Positions 7,834 through 16,225 of a DNA stretch of 64,000 nt are shown here, piece by piece. Both the position numbers and the translations under genes were made by a program. Numbering within the stretch: position 1 is the stretch's first letter; the number at the start of each line of letters is the position of its first letter. The notes beneath the pieces are model-generated. The model searched no databases, had not been told where the DNA came from, and saw only the letters and a list, made by a program, of their open reading frames with translations. Source of the DNA: Nitrososphaerales archaeon (lineage in GTDB: Archaea > Thermoproteota > Nitrososphaeria > Nitrososphaerales > Gagatemarchaeaceae); contig JAJTZB010000002.1 of assembly GCA_032906765.1 (NCBI GenBank), forward strand, positions 124,001 to 188,000, given 5' to 3'.

Positions 7834-8793
7834 ATGGTAAGGATAGGAGGACTGGAGAAGGTCAGGGACATCCATGTCCTGCCTTCGCGTGACGTCGTGA
7901 ACCTCGTCGAACAGATGGGAAGAGGCGGCGGGTTCATGGCCAAGGAGCTCGCCGCCACGGCCTTCATCATGGATGCCATGACCAAGGACAAGGACTGCAC
8001 GAAGTTCCTGTCATTTCCTGCGGCACCGGTGGCGACTGGGATGAGGGGGGTTCTGGTCGACATGATCAAAGGCAGGATGGTGGATGCCGTAGTCACCGCG
8101 TCCGGCACTCTCGACCACGACCTGGCAAGAAGCTACTCAGATTACTATCACGGGAGTTTCATGATGGACGACGAGAGGCTGTACCGCCAGGGATTCCACA
8201 GGCTGGGGAACGTCGTCATTCCACTCCGAAACTATGGCCCTCTGATCGAGAAGAAGGTCCAGGCCCTGCTCGAATCGCTGTACGCAAGAGGCGTGAGGAA
8301 GGTCACTACGGAGGAGCTCTGCAGGCTGCTCGGTGAGTCAATAACATCAAGACAATCGATTCTCCACTGGGCAAACAAGAGGAACGTGCCCGTCTTCATC
8401 CCCGGCATAATGGACGGCGCTGTGGGAAGCCAAATCTGGCTGTTCGCAGAGAGGCACCGCGATTTCCAGGTGGACGTGATTGGTGACGAGCGAAGGCTAT
8501 CGGACATCGTGCATTCAGCCAAGCGGTCCGGTGCAGTGGTCATCGGCGGCGGAATCTCCAAGCATCACGTCCTGTGGTGGAACCAGTTCAAGGAAGGGCT
8601 CGACTATGCGTGTTACATCACCACCGCCGTCGAGTACGATGGCTCTCTCAGCGGTGCCCAGGTTAGGGAAGCCGTCTCGTGGGGGAAGGTCAAGGGCAGA
8701 GCGAGGAAGGCAACGCTGTATGCCGACGCGACCCTGGTCCTCCCGCTTATCGTCTCATACGTGCTGGCGAAACGGCGGACCTCCGGTGCTTGA
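7834..8793 (+). CDS. dys: Deoxyhypusine synthase
   Basis: The 319-residue protein matches DHS throughout: LSFPAAPVATGMRGVLVDMI, ASGTLDHDL, PGIMDGAVGSQ and IGGGISKHH. The active-site lysine is in SWGKVKG, near residue 284. DHS transfers the aminobutyl group of spermidine, using NAD, to a lysine of archaeal aIF5A. The ATG at 7834 is preceded by AGTTAAAT about 32 nt upstream, suggesting a leaderless or nearly leaderless transcript. Its 8-bp-stem upstream hairpin (7738-7763) lies between it and the divergent TFB gene. Confidence 0.92.
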   Translation: MVRIGGLEKVRDIHVLPSRDVVNLVEQMGRGGGFMAKELAATAFIMDAMTKDKDCTKFLSFPAAPVATGMRGVLVDMIKGRMVDAVVTASGTLDHDLARSYSDYYHGSFMMDDERLYRQGFHRLGNVVIPLRNYGPLIEKKVQALLESLYARGVRKVTTEELCRLLGESITSRQSILHWANKRNVPVFIPGIMDGAVGSQIWLFAERHRDFQVDVIGDERRLSDIVHSAKRSGAVVIGGGISKHHVLWWNQFKEGLDYACYITTAVEYDGSLSGAQVREAVSWGKVKGRARKATLYADATLVLPLIVSYVLAKRRTSGA

Positions 8794-8847
8794 CGACGTT
8801 CTCTTCGAATAGCTTATAACACGAACGCGGAGGCAGGCAACAAAAGC

Positions 8848-11007
8848 TTGGCCCTAGACTTTGGTCTGCTGGCCCTCGGTGTCTCCTTCGTTGCCATAAT
8901 CGACGCGGTAGGCCTCTGGCTCTATCTCCGGGGACGGAACCGGGGCAACGAGAAGATGGTGGAGATTGCAGACGCGGTCAGGCAAGGCGCGGGTGCATTT
9001 CTGAGCAGGGAATACAAGGTAATCGCGCCGATAGCGATCGCTATTGCTGTCCTCATCTTCGGCCTGATCGACCTGCCCAACGGGACAGGAGGGGCCACAG
9101 CGGCAGGGTTTGCCCTCGGCGCTGCGCTCTCAGCCGCAGCCGGATACATTGGGATGGCGGTCACAGTGCGAACCAGCTCTAGGACCGCTGAGGCTGCCAA
9201 GAAGGGACTGGGCAGTGCCCTGACTCTTTCATTCAGAGGCGGCGGCGTCATGGGAATGACGGTGGTAGGCTTCGACCTGCTGGGCCTCTCGGTCTTCTAC
9301 TTGATCTACGGGAACACAGTCGCGTCCAACCCTGCGACAATCGCAGGCCTGGGGTTCGGCGCCTCGCTAATCGCGATGTTCATGAGGGTGTCAGGCGGCA
9401 TTTACACGAAAGCAGCCGACGTTGGCGCGGACCTCGTAGGCAAGGTGGAGGTGGGCATACCTGAGGACGACCCCAGGAACCCGGCAGTGATAGCTGATAA
9501 CGTGGGCGACAACGTGGGCGACTGCGCCGGAATGGGAGCGGACGTCTACGAGTCATACGTGGTCACAGCGATAGCCGCGATGATCTTGGGCGCCCTCATC
9601 TTTCTCAGGCGAGGTGCGCTCGGGCTCTCCCCCGACTTGCTTCCGGTCATAGGTGCGAACCACCTCCTCGTCTATCCCTTGATGCTGGGGGCGTCTGGGA
9701 TAGTCGGCGCGATAGTGGGGAGCCTCTACATCAGGAGTTCGATAAAGTCAAAACCGCTTGGTGCGTTGAACATCGCCCTCGTCATAGGCGCAGTTGTCAC
9801 GGTGGTGCTCGACTTTGTGTTAGGCCAGGCTGTGTTCGGCACGTCCAGTCTCGGCTATTACCTCTTCGCAAGCGCCATAGTCGGCATTGTCGTTGTCATC
9901 GCCATCGAGCAGGTGGCAAACTACTTCACCTCGTACCTGTACGGGCCAGTCAAGGGGGTTGCAAAGGCGAGTGAGACTGGCGCAGCGACCAACTTCCTCG
10001 CCGGATTCTCGACAGGTCTCACAAGCACCGCGCCCTCGGCGGTCGTGCTTGTGGTCGCCATTCTCGCATCTTATTACTTGGGCTACGCTGGGTCAGGTGG
10101 GAACCAACTCTTCGGCGTCTACAGCACAGCCATAGCCACAATGTCGATGCTGTCACTGACGGGCATCATCATGTCGATTGACTCGTTCGGCCCGATAACG
10201 GACAACGCAAACGGGATCGTGGAGATGGCAGGTCTTGAGGAGGGCGTCAGGAAGGTGACAGACGAACTCGATGCAATCGGCAACACAACAAAGGCCACGA
10301 CGAAGGCGTTCGCCGTCATGTCGGCAGCGCTGGCCGCTGTGTCGATCTTCGAGGCGTTTCAGTCTGAGGTCAACAGGCAGATTGGCTTCAACAATCTCTT
10401 CGCAAAGTACGGAATCGCACCGAACACTTCCATCTCCTTCACGCTCACAGACCCGCGCGTCGTCATCGGCCTCTTCATAGGCAGCCTACTCCCGTTCTAC
10501 TTCTCGAGCTTCCTCATCGGCGCAGTCCAGAGGGCAGCTTTCAAGATGGTAAAGGAGGTGAGGCGCCAGTTTAAGGAGATCCCGGGCATAATGGAGGGGA
10601 AGGCGAAACCTGATTACGCGAAGTGCGTCGACATAAGCACCTCAGCAGCGATAAGAGAACTCGCGAAGCCAGGCGCGCTGGCGATTGCGACACCCCTCGT
10701 AGTCGGCTTCGTCTTGGGGCCTATCGCCCTCGGCGGTGTGCTGATTGGCAGCGTCGTCTCGGGCGTCTTCCTGGCATTCCTGATGACCAACGGGGGAGCG
10801 GCCTGGGACAATGCGAAGAAGTTCATAGAGACTGGCCAGTACGGCGGGAAGAACTCTCCCGCACATCAGGCGGCAGTGATGGGCGACACGGTCGGCGACC
10901 CGTTCAAAGATACTGCCGGGCCTGCGATCAACTCCTTGATCAAGGTGCTCAACACCATCTCGATAGTTTTCGTATCCGCCATCGTCCTCTTCGCCCTGTT
11001 CGTGTAG
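8848..11007 (+). CDS. hppA: Membrane proton-pumping pyrophosphatase, K+-independent type
   Basis: This 719-residue protein has about 16 transmembrane segments and the canonical PPi-binding loop VEVGIPEDDPRNPAVIADNV followed by GDNVGDCAGMGAD (about residues 195-235). The C-terminal catalytic motif PAHQAAVMGDTVGDPFKDT is also present. At about residues 477-482 it reads GNTTKA: lysine at the position that separates K+-independent (GNTTKA) from K+-dependent (GNTTAA) enzymes. It hydrolyses PPi to pump protons across the membrane, saving energy from biosynthetic PPi. The start is TTG 8848, about 32 nt after an AGCTTATAAC TATA box. The stop codon lies inside a 20-bp palindrome. Confidence 0.93.
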   Translation: MALDFGLLALGVSFVAIIDAVGLWLYLRGRNRGNEKMVEIADAVRQGAGAFLSREYKVIAPIAIAIAVLIFGLIDLPNGTGGATAAGFALGAALSAAAGYIGMAVTVRTSSRTAEAAKKGLGSALTLSFRGGGVMGMTVVGFDLLGLSVFYLIYGNTVASNPATIAGLGFGASLIAMFMRVSGGIYTKAADVGADLVGKVEVGIPEDDPRNPAVIADNVGDNVGDCAGMGADVYESYVVTAIAAMILGALIFLRRGALGLSPDLLPVIGANHLLVYPLMLGASGIVGAIVGSLYIRSSIKSKPLGALNIALVIGAVVTVVLDFVLGQAVFGTSSLGYYLFASAIVGIVVVIAIEQVANYFTSYLYGPVKGVAKASETGAATNFLAGFSTGLTSTAPSAVVLVVAILASYYLGYAGSGGNQLFGVYSTAIATMSMLSLTGIIMSIDSFGPITDNANGIVEMAGLEEGVRKVTDELDAIGNTTKATTKAFAVMSAALAAVSIFEAFQSEVNRQIGFNNLFAKYGIAPNTSISFTLTDPRVVIGLFIGSLLPFYFSSFLIGAVQRAAFKMVKEVRRQFKEIPGIMEGKAKPDYAKCVDISTSAAIRELAKPGALAIATPLVVGFVLGPIALGGVLIGSVVSGVFLAFLMTNGGAAWDNAKKFIETGQYGGKNSPAHQAAVMGDTVGDPFKDTAGPAINSLIKVLNTISIVFVSAIVLFALFV

Positions 11008-11023
11008 GCGCTTAAGCGCCTAC
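11004..11023. repeat. Perfect 20-bp palindrome over the hppA stop codon
   Basis: GTAGGCGCTTAAGCGCCTAC is exactly self-complementary and includes the hppA TAG. It could form a 3' hairpin with a very small loop, a dimeric protein-binding site, or a cleavage site. The degraded homing endonuclease gene begins 15 nt downstream. Confidence 0.7.
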
Positions 11024-11038
11024 CAGCGATAGTCGAAA

Positions 11039-11890
11039 GTGGTATCACGCAGGCCGAAAGGCATCAGGATCATCCGCTCCTACGATGAAAGAGTGCAATT
11101 GTACCAGGCTGTGATTCGACTCTTCCACGAGGGTATGAGCAGAGGAGACATCATCAGGAACCTTGAGAGAAGACTTGGGACGAGATTGGACTACCACCGG
11201 GTCAAGGACTGGACGAATGGTCGCACAAGTCCGTACGGGCGGGTGCGACAGATGGTCTCGCGACCTGTTCCCGAGCTTGCTTACCTCATTGGTGTCAACT
11301 TTGGGGACACGAGCAGGGAAAGGAGCAGTTGGCACCACAACTACACCATAAGATTGCGGGTTACGGACGAAGACTTCGCTCGGGAGTTCGCGAGGGCGGC
11401 ATCTGTGGTCCTGAATTGCAGGGCTCCGAATGTCAATTGGGATCGAAAACGCTCTCTTTGGCAGACCGAAGTCAATAGCATGCTCCTTTACCGATTCTTG
11501 AAACGATCCCTCGACGAATTTCGACCCTTTCTGGAGCATTGCAGGAATTGCACTTCTGCATTCCTGAGAGCCTTCTTCGATGCCGAAGGCAGTTCAAGTG
11601 GAGGTTCGGTCTCCTGTTGCAACACGAACTTGCCGCTCATGAATTATGTCAAAACTATCCTGAAGTCTCGCTTCTCTCTGGATGCAACAGGTCCCCATAA
11701 GAGTGGTCGACCCCCCGGAACCAAGGTACTGATCAAGGGAAGATGGTACAAGGTGAATAAGTAGCTGTACTGTGTGCGTTTGAGACGCGAAGGGAATGCG
11801 AGGTTTGCGAAACTCATAGGATTCTCAATAGCGCGGAAGCAAGAGGGAATCGGCTCTAGTGTTGGGCCTCGAAGCCTTGGAGGTGGGTGA
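11039..11890 (+). pseudogene. LAGLIDADG homing endonuclease interrupted by amber codon
   Basis: The first 241 codons encode a two-motif LAGLIDADG protein. An N-terminal helical/HTH region (about 15-60) precedes AYLIGVNFGD (first motif) and FLRAFFDAEGSSSGG (second motif, about residue 180). A TAG at 11762-11764 then stops translation. The same frame continues for about 40 codons with LYCVRLRREGNARFAKLIGF and IARKQEG, which looks exactly like the missing C-terminal part of this family. The extended frame ends at 11890, inside the tRNA-Cys gene. So the gene appears inactivated by a single nonsense change, or is read as a shortened protein. It lies between hppA and tRNA-Cys without an obvious intron or intein host. 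Confidence 0.75.
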
Positions 11891-11952
11891 GGGATTCGGA
11901 CCCTCGTGAATGCGCTCTGCAGGCGCACGCGTAACCGCTCCGCCAACCCACC
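11881..11952 (-). tRNA. tRNA-Cys (GCA)
   Basis: The minus strand folds as a tRNA. The acceptor GGTGGGT pairs with ACCCACC, the short D-arm uses GCG/CGC, and the anticodon stem TGCGC/GCGCA holds the loop CTGCAGA (anticodon GCA). A 5-nt variable loop and a T-arm GAGGG-TCCGAAT-CCCTC follow. No intron is seen and CCA is not encoded. Cysteinyl-tRNA synthetase is encoded about 7 kb away. Confidence 0.92.
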
Positions 11953-12086
11953 GCGAATGTGGTTCGAACGGTTGCAGTAATTATGCGTTCCAGCGGACAG
12001 GTACCTAGGTTCGCCCTAACAGGATAGGGCTACTGGGCATGGCGCCCGAGCTGTTGTGACTCTATTTTCCGCTTCATGAATTCAAA

Positions 12087-12096
12087 GCTTATAACC
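12087..12096 (+). promoter_or_regulatory. TATA box of the oxidase operon
   Basis: GCTTATAACC matches the box seen before hppA. Transcription would start near 12118, so the TTG at 12104 cannot begin translation and the ATG at 12128 is the likely coxB start. Confidence 0.6.
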
Positions 12097-12127
12097 AAAC
12101 CGCTTGGGGTTTCCCGCGCAGTTCCTA

Positions 12128-12781
12128 ATGCATTCGGCATTGGTATCATCTCTCCCGCCAACGACGGCGACCTTTGACTTCCTGTTCAACTGGTACCTGT
12201 TCTTCGGCGCGGGCGCTGCCATCGTCGTCATCAGCATGGTTGTTGTCTTCATGGTAAAATACCGGGCGAGGGGGAACGAGCCGGCTCGCCATCACAAGAC
12301 GGAGGGCTGGAAAGTGGTCCTACTCACTGTGCTCATCAGCATCTCCATCCTCTCTGCCGCCGAGTACCAGACGTTCGCGGGCTTCGGCAACATAGAGGTC
12401 CCGAGTAGCGGTGATCCTGTCTACATTCACGTGCTCGGCTATCAGTGGGGCTGGAACTTTACCTACCCCAACGGGGCATTCGCCATCGACAATCTGACGG
12501 TCCCCGCGGGCGAGACTGTGATACTGAACATCACGAGCAGGGACGTGTTCCATACCTTCGGCATCTCTATGCTGGCGGTGAAGGAGGACGCCATACCCGG
12601 CAAGGTCAACCAGCTCTGGTTCGAAGTCCCGCAGCCAGGTTTCTACCCATACGCCATCAGGTGCTTCGAACTCTGCGGTATCGGCCATGCTTTCATGATA
12701 GGGAACCTTACCGTCGTCAGCCAGGCAACGTGGAATGCCTGGATTGCCAAGGGCCATCCAGGCTCTGTGGGGGCAGGATAA
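12128..12781 (+). CDS. coxB: Cytochrome c oxidase subunit II (CuA)
   Basis: The 217-residue protein has two N-terminal transmembrane helices (about residues 15-40 and 60-80) and a C-terminal cupredoxin domain. The CuA ligands are present: a His in DVFHTFG (near residue 142) and the CFELCGIGHAFM cluster (Cys179, Glu181, Cys183, His187, Met190). It accepts electrons from a cupredoxin or cytochrome and passes them to subunit I. The start ATG 12128 is chosen because the TATA box at 12087-12096 makes the upstream TTG untranslated. The next gene starts immediately after the stop codon. Confidence 0.9.
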   Translation: MHSALVSSLPPTTATFDFLFNWYLFFGAGAAIVVISMVVVFMVKYRARGNEPARHHKTEGWKVVLLTVLISISILSAAEYQTFAGFGNIEVPSSGDPVYIHVLGYQWGWNFTYPNGAFAIDNLTVPAGETVILNITSRDVFHTFGISMLAVKEDAIPGKVNQLWFEVPQPGFYPYAIRCFELCGIGHAFMIGNLTVVSQATWNAWIAKGHPGSVGAG

Positions 12782-15160
12782 ATGAACTCGTGGATTAGAC
12801 GCTGGCTCTTCACTACTTACCACAAGGATGTCGGCCTCCTCTACTTCTTCACCTCGCTCTTCTTCGGGTTCGTCGGGGCGATACTAGCTCTGCTGATGAG
12901 GGTCCAGCTCGCTGTGCCGAACAACAACTTCCTCGACGCCGTCTACTACAACCAGGCGGTGACAATGCACGGGCTGATCATGATCTTCTGGTTCCTGTCT
13001 CCGATTGCCATAGGCCTCGCCAACTACTTCGTGCCTCTCCAGATAGGCGCCAAGGACCTGGCGTTCCCGAGGCTCAACGCAATGAGCTACTGGCTCTTCC
13101 TTGCGGGCGGTATCCTTGCGGTCCTGAGCTTCTTCGTCCCGGGGGGTTCCGCTAATGCTGGGTGGACAACATACCAGCCGCTCTCCACTCCGGGCTTTGA
13201 GCCTGGGTCTGGTCCGACCCTAGTCTACCTCGGTCTCGTACTGCTTGCCGCGTCCGTGACGCTTGGCAGCGTGAACATAGTCGTCTCCATCTTCTGGATG
13301 AGGACGAAGGGGATGACGATGATGAAGCTCCCGATGTTCACTTGGTTCATGCTCTTCACTATAGTCGCTATGCTCTTCGCGTTCCCGACTCTGATCGCTG
13401 CGTTCATGCTCGCCTCCTCGGACAGGATACTGGGGACCGTGTTCTTCTCCACTCTCAACGTACAGCCGTCGATTCTGTGGGACCAGCTCTTCTGGTTCTT
13501 CGGGCACCCGGAGGTCTACATCGTACTCCTCCCAGGCTTTGGCATCATAGCGAACATCTTACCGATGTTCACTGGGAGGCCCCTCGCAGCAAAGAACGCG
13601 ATTCTCATTGCCACTGCTCTGGTTGTGCTCCCGCTCAGCTTCGGCGTCTGGATGCACCACATGTTCCTGACAGGCATCCCAGTAGCCCTTCAGGGGGCGT
13701 TCAGCATAGCTACCATAGCCATCTCAATCCCGTTTGACGTCATTACCCTCTCGTTCGTCGAGTCTTTGATCAGGGGAAGGGTCAAGTTCGCCACGCCGAT
13801 GCTCTTCGCCTTGGGCGGGATCGTACTCTTCATAATCGGCGGAATCACGGGAGTCTTCCTCTCCTCCCCGGTACTCGACAGGGTCTTCAGGGGTTCCTAC
13901 TTCGTCGTCTCACACTTCCATTACGTGATGGTCGGCGCTGCCATCTTCGGCATCCTCGCCGGCGTCTACTACTGGCTGCCGAGCATGACGGGCAAGATGT
14001 ACAGTGAAAGCCTCGGCAAAGTCCACTTCATCATCTCTTTCATCGGCTTCAACGTCCTCTACTTTCCGATGAACCTTCTCTTGGACATGCCTAGGCGCAT
14101 CTTCACCTATCAGAACCTAGGCGACTGGCCGATGCTAAACGGGATAGCGAGCGTCGGCGCCTTCATATTCGCTGGGGCCCAGATTATTCTCGCATACAAC
14201 CTGCTGAACACATGGTTCAGGGGACCGCCCGCACTCGCCAACCCGTGGGGCTCCGAGGACCTGGAATGGGCATCTCCCGCGGCTGGGATGTCGCCCGCGT
14301 TGGGTGCGGCAGACGCACCGCCCAAGGGCGGTTGGATAGGGCAGCTTGCCACAGCGTCGTCGCCGGCCGCAGGGGCGGAGGCGTACTATGCCCACCTCAG
14401 CAGCAGGCCGTTGCAGGTGTCGATGGGGGTGATGGTATTCCTGTTCGGGACTGCGCTATACCCCGACATGCTCGGCTGGGGCGCGATGCTCCTAGGTGTC
14501 CTTGTGCTTGCGTACGCCGTTGTGGGGTGGGCCCGCGACGACTTCAGCGGCAAGTTCCGCGTCCCGCCCGAGGAAGAGGGGGACAGATGGCCGTTCAAGG
14601 GCATACCCAAAATCAAGTTCGGCATGTGGACCTTCCTCTCGTCAGAGATAGTCCTCTTCGGTAGTTTCCTAGGAGCCTACGTATTCATGCGCGCAGCTGC
14701 TCCCAGCTGGCCTTCGCCGGCTTCCATCCACGACATTCCACTTACCACCCTGAACACTTTGATCCTGATGAGCAGCGGCCTCACGATGGTGATGGGCATT
14801 CAGGCAATCAAGAGAGGCGACCAGAGAAAACTCCTGATGTGGATTGCGACCACGTTCGTCCTTGGCGCCGTCTTCATAGGCATCAAACTCTCAGAATGGA
14901 GCAACCTGGCCTCGAGCGGGTTCGTCATCGGGGCGAGCAACCCTATGGTCTCACTTGCTGCGAGTGCCTACTACTTCGTCGTGGGCCTTCACGGGGCGCA
15001 CGTCACTGTCGGCCTGCTTGTCATGATATACTTGATGAAGAAAACGATGAACGGAATCTACACCAAAGAGAACCACGAGGCAATAGAGAACTTCGGCCTC
15101 TACTGGGCTTTCGTCGACATCGTCTGGTGCTTCGTCTTCCCCCTCTTCTACCTGCTATGA
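12782..15160 (+). CDS. coxAC: Heme-copper oxidase, fused subunits I and III
   Basis: In this 792-residue fusion, residues 1-490 form subunit I. They include low-spin heme His63 (MHGLIMIFW), GHPEVY with the CuB His242 and cross-linked Tyr, the His-His pair near 292-293, and HFH near 378-380 (high-spin and low-spin heme ligands). The glutamate of GHPEVY indicates an A1-type proton path. A linker with two further hydrophobic segments (about 500-600) leads to a subunit III domain (about 610-792, KFGMWTFLSSEIVLFGSF and HGAHVTVGL). It reduces O2 to water and pumps protons. I-III fusions are known in several archaea and bacteria. Confidence 0.93.
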   Translation: MNSWIRRWLFTTYHKDVGLLYFFTSLFFGFVGAILALLMRVQLAVPNNNFLDAVYYNQAVTMHGLIMIFWFLSPIAIGLANYFVPLQIGAKDLAFPRLNAMSYWLFLAGGILAVLSFFVPGGSANAGWTTYQPLSTPGFEPGSGPTLVYLGLVLLAASVTLGSVNIVVSIFWMRTKGMTMMKLPMFTWFMLFTIVAMLFAFPTLIAAFMLASSDRILGTVFFSTLNVQPSILWDQLFWFFGHPEVYIVLLPGFGIIANILPMFTGRPLAAKNAILIATALVVLPLSFGVWMHHMFLTGIPVALQGAFSIATIAISIPFDVITLSFVESLIRGRVKFATPMLFALGGIVLFIIGGITGVFLSSPVLDRVFRGSYFVVSHFHYVMVGAAIFGILAGVYYWLPSMTGKMYSESLGKVHFIISFIGFNVLYFPMNLLLDMPRRIFTYQNLGDWPMLNGIASVGAFIFAGAQIILAYNLLNTWFRGPPALANPWGSEDLEWASPAAGMSPALGAADAPPKGGWIGQLATASSPAAGAEAYYAHLSSRPLQVSMGVMVFLFGTALYPDMLGWGAMLLGVLVLAYAVVGWARDDFSGKFRVPPEEEGDRWPFKGIPKIKFGMWTFLSSEIVLFGSFLGAYVFMRAAAPSWPSPASIHDIPLTTLNTLILMSSGLTMVMGIQAIKRGDQRKLLMWIATTFVLGAVFIGIKLSEWSNLASSGFVIGASNPMVSLAASAYYFVVGLHGAHVTVGLLVMIYLMKKTMNGIYTKENHEAIENFGLYWAFVDIVWCFVFPLFYLL

Positions 15161-15170
15161 GGTTGCCAAG

Positions 15171-15428
15171 TTGAGAAACACAGTCCTATTCGGCGTCTGG
15201 CTCTACATGATGCTCTCAGTCATCACCGAGGTCGTTGCTTTCTACATGCTCAACGCAGTCTATGCTCTCACTGCAGTCGTTTCGGTCCTTGCCGCCAGCC
15301 AGGCCGTCGCTGTGGTCCTGTTCTACATGGACCTGAAGGACGAGCCGGGCTCGCTGAGGCTCTTCGCTCTCATACCGCTGATGTTCCTCTCAGCCTTGCT
15401 CGTCGCGATGATGGCATCGTTAGGGTGA
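15171..15428 (+). CDS. Small oxidase membrane subunit (subunit IV-like)
   Basis: An 85-residue protein starting at TTG 15171, 10 nt after coxAC, with three hydrophobic segments (about 5-27, 30-50, 62-82) separated by the polar loop FYMDLKDEPGSLR. Size, position and topology match the small COX4/CtaF-like subunits of bacterial and archaeal aa3 oxidases, which stabilise the complex. Sequence alone does not prove the family, so the assignment rests on topology and operon context. Confidence 0.65.
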   Translation: MRNTVLFGVWLYMMLSVITEVVAFYMLNAVYALTAVVSVLAASQAVAVVLFYMDLKDEPGSLRLFALIPLMFLSALLVAMMASLG

Positions 15429-15435
15429 TAAACAA

Positions 15436-16188
15436 ATGCAAATGGAACCAGAACACAGCGAAGGGGCGCCTCGCGGACTCCTGCCGGCTCTCGGCGTGAT
15501 TATGCTGATTGTGGGGGTGGCGATCGCCTCCCTGTTCATATTCAGGCTGCAGCCCCCTTACGCCCCGCCTGCGATTCAGGTAACGACCCAGCAAGGCGTC
15601 GCCACGATCATGATGCCTGCAGGGGTGGGGGCGAGCAGCAGCCTCAACTTCTCCCCGGCCAACGCGACGATTGTCGTCGGTGTGAACAACACGGTAGTCT
15701 GGACCAACGAGGACACTGCGTCCCACACGGTCGTCTCAAGGAGCGTGCCTTCTGGCGCACAACCGTTTCAGTCAGGAGTCATGGCAAAGGGCGATACGTT
15801 CAACGTCACCCTGACGGTCCCTGGCGTCTACACGTACTACTGTTCCATACACCCGGCATGGATGAAGGCGACCATTGTCGTGAAGTCAGGAGCGGCAGCC
15901 CCATCTGGTCCGACCATCGTGATTCCGGACGGTGTAGGCTCCAGCCAGAACCTCAACTTCTCTCCGCAAGCGTTGACGGTGGTGATAGGTGTGAACAACA
16001 CAGTCACATGGGTCAACCAGGACGGCGTTGTACACACAGCGACGGCTATTGACCAGAGCTTCAACTCGGGCAACATCCAGCCTGGCGGTAGCTGGAGCCA
16101 CACTTTCGCCACGCCCGGCAGCTATAGCTACGTCTGCGTCTACCACGGCTGGATGAAGGGAACGATAATCGTGAAGGCAGGTCCCTAG
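15436..16188 (+). CDS. Membrane-anchored double cupredoxin (plastocyanin-like)
   Basis: This 250-residue protein has an N-terminal transmembrane anchor (about 15-38) and two tandem plastocyanin-type domains (about 55-150 and 155-250). Both carry a type 1 copper site: an early His (NEDTASHTVV and NQDGVVHTAT) and the C-x2-H-x2/3-M cluster (CSIHPAWM and CVYHGWM). The repeats share the pattern V.GVNNTV.W.N.D, showing an internal duplication. It lies 7 nt after the small oxidase subunit. The likely role is electron delivery to CuA outside the membrane, replacing cytochrome c, as blue copper proteins do in Thaumarchaeota. Confidence 0.88.
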   Translation: MQMEPEHSEGAPRGLLPALGVIMLIVGVAIASLFIFRLQPPYAPPAIQVTTQQGVATIMMPAGVGASSSLNFSPANATIVVGVNNTVVWTNEDTASHTVVSRSVPSGAQPFQSGVMAKGDTFNVTLTVPGVYTYYCSIHPAWMKATIVVKSGAAAPSGPTIVIPDGVGSSQNLNFSPQALTVVIGVNNTVTWVNQDGVVHTATAIDQSFNSGNIQPGGSWSHTFATPGSYSYVCVYHGWMKGTIIVKAGP

Positions 16189-16225
16189 GCATGGCCAGAT
16201 GCAGGCTATCGGAGACTGAAGCAAC

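Noticed and set aside
11762-11764. Pyrrolysine-type amber readthrough in the homing endonuclease
   Set aside because: No PylRS, tRNA-Pyl or methylamine genes are visible, and several normal genes here end in TAG; a nonsense mutation is simpler.
12013-12030. GCCCTA/TAGGGC hairpin upstream of coxB as a small RNA or riboswitch
   Set aside because: It lies upstream of the promoter box and has only a 6-bp stem; nothing supports transcription.
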